From contig CALGGV010000282.1 of NCBI GenBank assembly GCA_937915725.1, forward strand, positions 1 through 7,314: a DNA stretch of 7,314 nt, in the 5' to 3' direction. The translations under genes were made by a program, and so were the position numbers. The notes under the pieces are model-generated. The model saw only the letters and a list, made by a program, of their open reading frames with translations, searched no databases and was not told the DNA's origin. Positions within the stretch are counted from its first letter, which is position 1, and each line of letters begins with the position of its first letter. This document shows positions 1-5,263 of this stretch, piece by piece. The stretch comes from an uncultured Selenomonadales bacterium. GTDB lineage: Bacteria > Bacillota > Negativicutes > Selenomonadales > Selenomonadaceae.

Positions 1-18
1 GGAAGCTGCCATTAATAA

Positions 19-130
19 GTTTCAAAACCGCAAGCGGTATGAACTTTGCGCAATAAAAATGTGTGGAAAAATTGGTGTATCTGTAAAAGGGGCAGTTTCA
101 AAACCGCAAGCGGTATGAACTTTGCGCAAT
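19..130. CRISPR. End of a CRISPR array: two repeats, one complete spacer
   Basis: Two identical 36-bp repeats lie at 19-54 and 95-130. Each begins GTTTCAAAACC, has an inner palindrome ACCGC-AA-GCGGT and ends GCGCAAT. They flank a unique 40-nt spacer (55-94), and bases 1-18 look like part of the next spacer. No third repeat follows 130, so this is one end of the array; the rest lies to the left of the window. Read on the minus strand the repeat ends TTTTGAAAC, resembling the ATTGAAAC-type 3' ends common in type I and III repeats. A 40-nt spacer is also longer than is usual for type II, V or VI. I infer minus-strand transcription with the leader at 131 onward. No cas gene is in view, so the subtype is open. 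Confidence 0.82.
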
Positions 131-139
131 AGCAGACCT

Positions 140-168
140 TTTTGAGCGCGTCATCATGCGCCTCAAAA
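140..168. repeat. Imperfect inverted repeat beside the last CRISPR repeat
   Basis: TTTGAG at 141-146 pairs with CTCAAA at 162-167, extended by T140-A168. After a one-base bulge (C147), GCG 148-150 pairs with CGC 159-161, leaving an 8-nt loop. No T-run follows on either strand, so it is a poor intrinsic terminator. It begins only 9 bases after the repeat, so it could be part of a leader or trailer structure. Confidence 0.5.
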
Positions 169-174
169 CAGGCT

Positions 175-193
175 TTTGGAAAATGTTTCCAAA
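175..193. repeat. Perfect 8-bp palindrome with 3-nt loop
   Basis: TTTGGAAA at 175-182 and TTTCCAAA at 186-193 are exact reverse complements around ATG. The left part recurs as the 15-mer TTTTGGAAAATGTTT at 174-188 and 284-298. It could be a protein-binding dyad or a leader motif. No known regulator site was recognised. Confidence 0.5.
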
Positions 194-408
194 TCTGCTG
201 ACAGTTCCAAAAAAATCTTTAAAAATTTGTCATAAAACTTTCAGAAAACTACCACTCCTCCGCGTCATTACGCCGTTTCTTAATTTTGGAAAATGTTTTA
301 ACAAAATGGCGTTCTGCCGTACCTCAAAATCACTTTCCAATTTTCAAAAAACCTAAAAATTTCTAATACAGATATTACAACAGACTTTGAAAAATTGCAA
401 GAAAAAAT

Positions 409-437
409 TTGACAGTTTTAATTAAATATGATAACTT
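409..437 (+). promoter_or_regulatory. Probable metK promoter
   Basis: A consensus -35 box TTGACA (409-414) is followed after 17 bases by TAACTT (432-437), which keeps the key T, A and final T of a -10 box. An alternative -10, TATGAT at 427-432, matches better but is only 12 bases from TTGACA. Either would start transcription near 439-444, leaving a leader of about 20-25 nt, too short for a riboswitch. Confidence 0.55.
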
Positions 438-463
438 TCAAAAATCTAAAGGAGTGATTTTAA

Positions 464-1624
464 ATGGCAAGAACTTTATTTACTTCAGAATCAGTAACTG
501 AAGGACACCCCGACAAAGTTGCAGACAGAATTTCGGACAGCATTTTGGACGCAATTTTGGAACGTGATCCAATGGGGCGCGTAGCTTGTGAAACTGTTGT
601 AACTACCGGACAAGTTCACGTTGTAGGCGAAATTTCAACTAATTGCTATGTTGATATTTCAAAAATTATTCGTGAGGCTGTACGCGAAATTGGCTACACA
701 AATTCGGCTTACGGTTTTGACGCTGATACAGTCGGCGTGTTAATTTCACTTGACGAACAATCGCCGGATATTGCACAGGGCGTTGACAGCGCGTTTGACG
801 ATTCAAACGAAACAGGCGCGGGAGATCAAGGTATGATGTTTGGCTATGCTTGCAACGAAACGCCGGAATATATGCCGCTCCCAATTTCTTTGGCGCACAA
901 ATTAGCTTACAGATTGGCTGAAATTAGAAAAGTTACGGGCGAAGTAAACTATTTAAGACCGGACGGCAAAACTCAAGTAACGGTAATTTATGAAAATGGT
1001 AAACCCGTTGCAGTTGATACAATCGTTATTTCTACTCAACATAACCCCGAAGTTACTCTTGAACAAATTAAAAAAGATATGATTGAATACGTCGTCAAGC
1101 CGATTGTTCCCGCCGAATTGTTGACTGCTGAAACAAAATATTTTGTCAATCCAACAGGAAAATTTGTAATTGGCGGACCGCAAGGCGACAGCGGCTTAAC
1201 CGGCAGAAAAATTATTGTCGATACTTACGGCGGCTATGCAAGGCACGGCGGCGGCGCGTTCAGCGGCAAAGACCCGACAAAAGTTGACAGGAGCGCAACT
1301 TATGCGGCGCGGTACGTTGCAAAAAATATTGTTGCCGCAGGATTAGCTGACAAGTGCGAAATTCAACTTTCTTACGCAATAGGCGTGGCGCGTCCAATTT
1401 CTGTTAATGTTGATACTTTTGGCACGGCTAAGGTTGACGAAAAATTAATTTCAAAACTTGTACAGGATAATTTTGATTTACGTCCCGCCGGAATTATTAA
1501 AATGTTAAATTTGCGTCGTCCGATTTACAAAGAAACTTCAGCTTACGGACATTTTGGGCGCGAAAGTTTCAGCTGGGAAAAACTTGACAAAGTTGATATT
1601 CTGCGCGAGCAAGCCGGTTTATAA
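464..1624 (+). CDS. metK: S-adenosylmethionine synthetase (methionine adenosyltransferase)
   Basis: This cytoplasmic enzyme makes S-adenosylmethionine from methionine and ATP, with release of phosphate and pyrophosphate. The 386-residue product has the normal bacterial length and reads through all three MAT domains. It shows GHPDK at 14-18 (nucleotide and metal site), the first signature GAGDQGMMFGYA at 118-129, and the glycine-rich second signature GGGAFSGKDPTKVDRSA at 262-278. AAAGGAGTGA at 448-457 precedes the ATG at a good distance and fixes the start. The gene has its own promoter and a strong terminator, so it looks monocistronic. One mild oddity is ADRISD at 20-25, where ADQISD or CDQISD is usual; the metal-binding Asp is kept. 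Identification is secure. Confidence 0.98.
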   Translation: MARTLFTSESVTEGHPDKVADRISDSILDAILERDPMGRVACETVVTTGQVHVVGEISTNCYVDISKIIREAVREIGYTNSAYGFDADTVGVLISLDEQSPDIAQGVDSAFDDSNETGAGDQGMMFGYACNETPEYMPLPISLAHKLAYRLAEIRKVTGEVNYLRPDGKTQVTVIYENGKPVAVDTIVISTQHNPEVTLEQIKKDMIEYVVKPIVPAELLTAETKYFVNPTGKFVIGGPQGDSGLTGRKIIVDTYGGYARHGGGAFSGKDPTKVDRSATYAARYVAKNIVAAGLADKCEIQLSYAIGVARPISVNVDTFGTAKVDEKLISKLVQDNFDLRPAGIIKMLNLRRPIYKETSAYGHFGRESFSWEKLDKVDILREQAGL

Positions 1625-1643
1625 GGGCTAGGGAATAAAGACT

Positions 1644-1676
1644 AAAGACTAGGGGATTTTTTCCTAGTCTTTTTTT
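1644..1676 (+). terminator. Intrinsic terminator after metK
   Basis: AAAGACTAGG (1644-1653) is exactly complementary to CCTAGTCTTT (1663-1672) around a 9-nt loop and runs straight into more T residues. This is a 10-bp stem with a T-tract, 20 bases after the metK stop. It should separate metK from the transporter gene. Confidence 0.9.
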
Positions 1677-1700
1677 ATAAAATTTTTAGGAAGTGGTTTA

Positions 1701-2534
1701 ATGTTCAGATTGTTATTTTTGCTGTGTTTAATTTGGGGATTTAATTTTGTAGTAATGAAAACGGCTAATCAATTTTTTTCTCCGGAAATTTTTGTAACGT
1801 ACAGATTTTCACTCGGCGCGGCGATACTTTTATTTTTTGTGTACTTGAAAAAATTACCGTTGCCGCCGAAAAAATTTTGGCTCTGGATATTTTTGACGGG
1901 ATTTTTTCAAATAGCCATAGGCGCGTCAATCGTGCAGTACTGTTTCAAATTTCTGGACGCGGGCTTAGTTTCGGTTTTAAATTATACAATGCCGGTCTGG
2001 GTAACAATTTTGGCGTATTTCTTCCTAAACGAGCCGCTTACAAAGAAAAAAATTTTTGGAATTGCAATTAGCATAGCGGGCGTAGCCGTGCTGATGAATA
2101 TCAATCTTACGGGGAAATTTTTTGCAATAATTTTGGCGTTATTGGCGGCTATTGCGTGGGCTATTGGAAATGTTATGATGAAGGCAAAATTGTCAAAGTG
2201 CGAGCCGATAACAATGACAACGTGGCAAATGGTAGTGGGAGCGATTTTTCTTGCGATTTATTCGACAATGCAAGGCGATCATTTAGTTTATTGGACGCCA
2301 CTTTCTGTAGCTTGCCTTTTGTACAACGCGGTTATAGCGTCGGCGTTTGCTTTTTTCTTGTGGGTTTACGTTCTTGAACATATGCAAGCCAGTAAGGCGT
2401 CAATTTCAGTTTTAGGCGTGCCGGTTTTCGGAGTTTTGGGCGGCGTAATTTGTTTAGGAGAACCGCTTACACTTTCTATAGTAATTGGAATGTGTATGGT
2501 TTTAACGGGAATTATTTTAGTTCAACATTCCTAA
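1701..2534 (+). CDS. EamA-family (drug/metabolite transporter superfamily) permease
   Basis: This is an inner-membrane carrier of the DMT superfamily. The 277 residues are almost wholly hydrophobic and form two tandem EamA repeats of about five helices each (roughly 1-132 and 141-275). Each repeat ends in the usual pattern, an (L)xEPL turn before a last helix: LNEPLTKKK at 109-117 and LGEPLTL at 252-258. Members export amino acids, metabolites or drugs, but the substrate cannot be read from sequence and no neighbour suggests one. AGGAAG at 1688-1693 lies 7 bases before the ATG, and the first helix starts at residue 2-3, as usual here. No separate promoter was recognised between the metK terminator and this gene. 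No clear terminator follows; an AT-only stretch leads straight into the repeat array. Confidence 0.9.
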   Translation: MFRLLFLLCLIWGFNFVVMKTANQFFSPEIFVTYRFSLGAAILLFFVYLKKLPLPPKKFWLWIFLTGFFQIAIGASIVQYCFKFLDAGLVSVLNYTMPVWVTILAYFFLNEPLTKKKIFGIAISIAGVAVLMNINLTGKFFAIILALLAAIAWAIGNVMMKAKLSKCEPITMTTWQMVVGAIFLAIYSTMQGDHLVYWTPLSVACLLYNAVIASAFAFFLWVYVLEHMQASKASISVLGVPVFGVLGGVICLGEPLTLSIVIGMCMVLTGIILVQHS

Positions 2535-2560
2535 AAAAAATTTAACTCACAGATTTTTTG

Positions 2561-3090
2561 TATTAAAAATTTTTTAAAGCCCTGCCACGTTGAAATTTTC
2601 CGCTGTTTTGAGCTTTTTAAATTAAATCTCAGAAAAATTGCCCATGTAATTTATTTTGGCTGAAATTGCCTCTAAAATCGATTTAAACGAATTTTTTCGG
2701 ACGGTTAGTACATTTTGAAAATTTTTTAAAGCCTTGCCACGTTGAAATTTTCCGCTGTTTTGAGGATTTTAAATTAAATTGCAGAAAAATTGCCTGCATA
2801 ATTTATTTTGGCTGAAATTGCCCCTAAAATCAATTTAAACAAATTTTTTCGGACGGTTAGTAATTTTTTTTTTATTGAAAATTTTTTAAAGCCCTGCGAC
2901 GTTGAAATTTTCCGCAGTTTTGAGGATTTTAAATTAAATTGCAGAAAAATTGCCCGTGTAATTTATTTTGGCTGAAATTGCCTCTAAAATCAATTTAAAC
3001 AAATTTTTTCGGTCGGTTAGTACTTTTGTATTGAAAATTTCTTAAATCCCTGCTACGTTGAAATTTTCCGCCATTTTGAGCTTTTTTAAT
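2561..3090. repeat. Tandem array of a ~155-bp noncoding unit, about 3.4 copies
   Basis: This fills almost the whole 560-bp gap between the permease and the protease gene. Copies start near 2561, 2711, 2863 and 3023. The anchor ACGTTGAAATTTTCCG occurs at 2587, 2739, 2899 and 3055, giving spacings of 152, 160 and 156. The fourth copy breaks off after about 65 bases, close to the protease stop. By eye, copies 2 and 3 differ at about 8 of some 140 aligned positions; length variation sits mostly in T/A runs at the junctions. Each full unit ends TCGGWCGGTTAGTA and holds an inner dyad AAATTG-(10 nt)-CAATTT, which survives in copy 1 as a G-T-wobble version. All copies carry a stop at the same place in the longest minus-strand frame, and none has a Shine-Dalgarno site, so I do not regard the unit as coding. 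Confidence 0.9.
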
Positions 3091-3096
3091 GCAGGT

Positions 3097-3591
3097 TCAA
3101 ACAATCCAAAATTCGCGCAGAAAAATATCTACATCATCAAATAAAACTCCATCAATTTGCGGGTATAATTGTCCGCGAATTTTTTTTATTTTACATTCTC
3201 GATTTAAAGATTGTTCGTCAGTCATTCGCACTGTAAATTTTTGGTTAATCGTGTCAATTTCATAAATCATACCGTGAAACAAATTTGCACTCAATAAAAT
3301 TGGAAATTTCAATCTTGGTTCGTAAGGTACGAAAACTTCAAAGTCTTTAAAAATTAAATCACCAATTTTAAAATTTGCTAAAGAGTAAACTGCGCCGCGT
3401 TCATCACCGCCAATGCCGCTTATCGTTCCGTTTTCTAAAATAAGTTTGGATTCGAAATGTTTCTCAAATATTGAGGGAAAAATCGAAATAACAGGGATAA
3501 TTGCGCCCGTGTCAATTAACGTGGGCAATTTATAAAGTTCAATTACCGGGCGAGTATAATCGCTCATAAGCGGGATTGAAAATTCTTTCAT
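3097..3591 (-). CDS. Retropepsin-like aspartic protease family protein
   Basis: The 164-residue product resembles the single-domain retroviral-type (clan AA) aspartic proteases found in bacteria, which act as dimers. It shows the catalytic motif DTGA at 27-30, preceded by hydrophobic residues (PTLIDTGA). A flap-like glycine-rich stretch GIGGDERG follows at 59-66, and then the late hydrophobic pattern FPILLSANLF at 96-105, where family members usually have ILLG plus DFL. The last 40 residues are charged and unassigned. There is no signal peptide. The start is fixed by AGGAGG at 3599-3604, 7 bases before the ATG. That site overlaps the stop codon of the upstream EIIC gene, with a 12-bp gap between the genes, which implies co-transcription and probable translational coupling. 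The natural substrate is unknown. Confidence 0.72.
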   Translation of the reverse strand: MKEFSIPLMSDYTRPVIELYKLPTLIDTGAIIPVISIFPSIFEKHFESKLILENGTISGIGGDERGAVYSLANFKIGDLIFKDFEVFVPYEPRLKFPILLSANLFHGMIYEIDTINQKFTVRMTDEQSLNRECKIKKIRGQLYPQIDGVLFDDVDIFLREFWIV

Positions 3592-3603
3592 AAAAATTCC
3601 TCC

Positions 3604-4923
3604 TCAAAATTCGTCTTCCAAGCCTTTTTGCGCCTCTTCTTCTTCGCAAAGAATACGATCTTGCATTTTCACGAACGGTAAATATACAATCGTTGCAACA
3701 ATTAAATTTATCAGCTGAATAATCGCGCCTTGCCAGCCGTTTAATAAAAATCCCGCAATTATAGTTGGAGTTGTCCACGGAACTTGCATACCGCTGAAAG
3801 GTGCCATAAATCCTATTGAAATTGAAGTGTACGTGATTATCATTGCTAAAACCGGCGCAACGATAAACGGTACAATCATATAGGGATTAAAAACAATCGG
3901 CAGTCCAAAAATTATTGGCTCGTTGATATTGAAAATTCCGGGAATAAGTGCAACTTTTGAAACAGTTTTAATTTGGTCAGATTTTCCGACAAGGTAACTT
4001 GCGATTAAAAATCCCATAGTAAAGCCGCAGCCGCCACTTTTTGTAAAAACGTCGCTAATTTGTGATGTGAAAATATGTGCGGCAGGATTCCCCAAAAGTT
4101 GTTGCCCCATATCAAGCAGTTGTTGATTTTCCCACGTATTCGCCAAAAGTAAAGGGCTTACCACGCTGCCTACGACGTTAGGTCCGTGAATTCCCGCCCA
4201 AAATAAAACGCTCTGCAAGCCGATTATTACAATACCGCCCAAAAGTGTATCTGATAATCCCTGCAACGGCGATTGAATTAACTGAAAAATTAATTCGGGA
4301 AAAGTTGAATTTAAAACGTGATGACAAAGACCATAAACAATCGCCGCCACCGTAAAACAAAACAACGCCGGAGTAAAAGCCAAAAAGGAGCGCACAATTT
4401 CTATTGGTATTGACTCCGGCATTTTTATTCCTAAATTGTGTCTGTCACAATACAGAAAAACATTTGACACGAAAAACGCCACAAAAATTGCCGTGATTAT
4501 TCCATTTGCGCCTATCCAACTGCGCGGGATTATTCCGCCTATAATTTGCCCGTTGCCTGCCACAATTTCCGACGGCAATAACGCTAAAAATGTAAGTAAG
4601 GCAGTTATGGACGCCATAGCCGCGTCGCCGCCTTCGATTGTTACCGAGCGATGAGTTATCCCAATGACAATAACAAACGCCAACGCGCCGAATGTTGCAT
4701 TTGCTACGGCGTTTAATGAATCTGTCCAATTTGCGCCGAAAATCCCTGCCATAAATTCTGAATAGCCCGGAATTGGCAAATTTGCGATAAGCAGAAAGAT
4801 GGAGCCGCCTATTGTAAACGGCATTGTTAATATTACACCGTCGCGCAGTGCTCGTACTGAAGGTATTTGTCCAAAAAAAATTACTTTTTCTATAAATTTG
4901 TCTAAAAATTCCTGCTTATCCAT
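3604..4923 (-). CDS. PTS sugar transporter subunit IIC, lactose/cellobiose family
   Basis: This is the membrane subunit of a phosphotransferase system that moves a sugar, likely a beta-linked disaccharide such as cellobiose or diacetylchitobiose, while it is phosphorylated by IIB. Its 439 residues match the usual CelB/ChbC length, with about ten hydrophobic segments. Family landmarks are FWAGIHGPNVVG at 241-252 and the GGCGFTMGF loop at 297-305, followed by PGIFNINEPIIFG at 328-340. The His of GIHG (246) and Glu of NEP (335) correspond to sugar-contacting residues in the ChbC structure. The C-terminus is acidic. GAAGGTG at 4932-4938 lies 8 bases before the ATG. No IIA, IIB, glycosidase or regulator gene is in the window, so this IIC must rely on IIA/IIB encoded elsewhere. 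The sugar is inferred from the family only. Confidence 0.93.
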   Translation of the reverse strand: MDKQEFLDKFIEKVIFFGQIPSVRALRDGVILTMPFTIGGSIFLLIANLPIPGYSEFMAGIFGANWTDSLNAVANATFGALAFVIVIGITHRSVTIEGGDAAMASITALLTFLALLPSEIVAGNGQIIGGIIPRSWIGANGIITAIFVAFFVSNVFLYCDRHNLGIKMPESIPIEIVRSFLAFTPALFCFTVAAIVYGLCHHVLNSTFPELIFQLIQSPLQGLSDTLLGGIVIIGLQSVLFWAGIHGPNVVGSVVSPLLLANTWENQQLLDMGQQLLGNPAAHIFTSQISDVFTKSGGCGFTMGFLIASYLVGKSDQIKTVSKVALIPGIFNINEPIIFGLPIVFNPYMIVPFIVAPVLAMIITYTSISIGFMAPFSGMQVPWTTPTIIAGFLLNGWQGAIIQLINLIVATIVYLPFVKMQDRILCEEEEAQKGLEDEF

Positions 4924-4950
4924 AATTTGTACACCTTCTATTTTTTAATT

Positions 4951-4999
4951 AAGGAGAATTTTTTTGAAATACGCTATTTCCCCTAACACCTATTTTTAG
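4951..4999 (+). other. Shine-Dalgarno site plus 11-codon TTG frame, possible leader peptide or gene remnant
   Basis: AAGGAG at 4951-4956 is followed after 7 bases by TTG (4964), reading LKYAISPNTYF (TTG would initiate with Met) and then TAG at 4997. The spacing is good, but the frame is tiny and nothing downstream extends it. It could be the 5' remnant of a deleted gene or chance. Confidence 0.2.
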
Positions 5000-5056
5000 A
5001 TGGCTAAATTGTTAGTTACTAGTATTTGTTTAAAAATTTTTAAGATTTAACAAGTC

Positions 5057-5087
5057 GGCATTTCTTTCTTTAGAAGAAAGAAACGCC
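5057..5087. repeat. Strong pyrimidine/purine hairpin
   Basis: TTTCTTTCTT at 5061-5070 and its exact reverse complement at 5074-5083 enclose a 3-nt loop (TAG). The stem continues with GGC 5057-5059 against GCC 5085-5087 after one A/C mismatch. No T-run follows on either strand. It sits 3 bases outside the adjacent inverted-repeat element and shares its AAAGAAAGAA theme. Confidence 0.65.
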
Positions 5088-5090
5088 TGG

Positions 5091-5242
5091 CAAAGAAAGA
5101 ATCTTCGCCCGCCTGCGTTTTTCGCGTTAAAGGTTTCAAAAATTTAAAGTTCCAGCCGCGTTTTCTCACGTTACCGCAATTTAAAGTCCCAAGCAAAAAC
5201 GGAGTGCGGCGGGCGTCATTTGCGCGCCAACTTCTTTCTTTG
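5091..5242. repeat. 152-bp element bounded by inverted repeats, possible MITE or structured RNA
   Basis: CAAAGAAAGAA at 5091-5101 is the exact reverse complement of 5232-5242. A second inverted pair lies inside: CGCCCGCC at 5106-5113 and GGCGGGCG at 5208-5215. The interior is visibly richer in G and C than the surroundings and repeats AATTTAAAGT twice. It has no credible gene. The arms could be terminal inverted repeats of a small non-autonomous element, or the two sides of a long imperfect RNA stem. No target-site duplication was found at the ends. Confidence 0.5.
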
Positions 5243-5263
5243 TAAACATACTCTAGCCCCTAA

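Larger units (their letters stand above)
131..463. other. Gene-free AT-rich flank between CRISPR array and metK, possible leader
   Basis: No convincing gene is present. The 66-codon open frame at 156-356 lacks a Shine-Dalgarno site and shows no family resemblance. The stretch holds a hairpin at 140-168, a perfect palindrome at 175-193, a second copy of part of that sequence at 284-298, many A and T runs, and a promoter near its right end. If the array is read leftward, its first 100-200 bases would be the leader. No S-box or other SAM riboswitch fold was recognised before metK. Confidence 0.5.
4924..5263. other. Gene-free interval between the EIIC and GGDEF genes
   Basis: It contains the EIIC ribosome binding site (4932-4938), a short plus-strand Shine-Dalgarno/TTG micro-frame at 4951-4999, an AT-rich stretch at 5000-5050, a strong hairpin at 5057-5087 and an inverted-repeat element at 5091-5242. 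No promoter for EIIC could be picked with confidence. No T-tract terminator for the GGDEF gene was recognised. Confidence 0.6.

Noticed and set aside
161..196. Degenerate third CRISPR repeat at the expected next position
   Set aside because: Only a short TCAAAAC match occurs and the palindromic core is missing.
156..356. 66-codon plus-strand open frame next to the CRISPR array
   Set aside because: It has no Shine-Dalgarno site, overlaps the palindromes and repeated 15-mer, and its translation resembles no family.
2535..2560. Terminator after the DMT permease
   Set aside because: The only inverted sequence is an A-run against a T-run with no GC pairs, which is weak and expected in such AT-rich DNA.
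3539..3778. 79-codon minus-strand frame bridging EIIC and the protease
   Set aside because: It overlaps two well-supported genes in another frame, and its composition is typical of a shadow frame.
4445..4729. Opposed frames inside the EIIC gene (minus 94 codons, plus 72 codons)
   Set aside because: Both fall inside the EIIC coding sequence and show no independent start signals.
5204..5230. Possible intrinsic terminator for the GGDEF gene on the minus strand
   Set aside because: Only a 4-bp GGCG/CGCC stem could be drawn, and the T-run lies about ten bases away.
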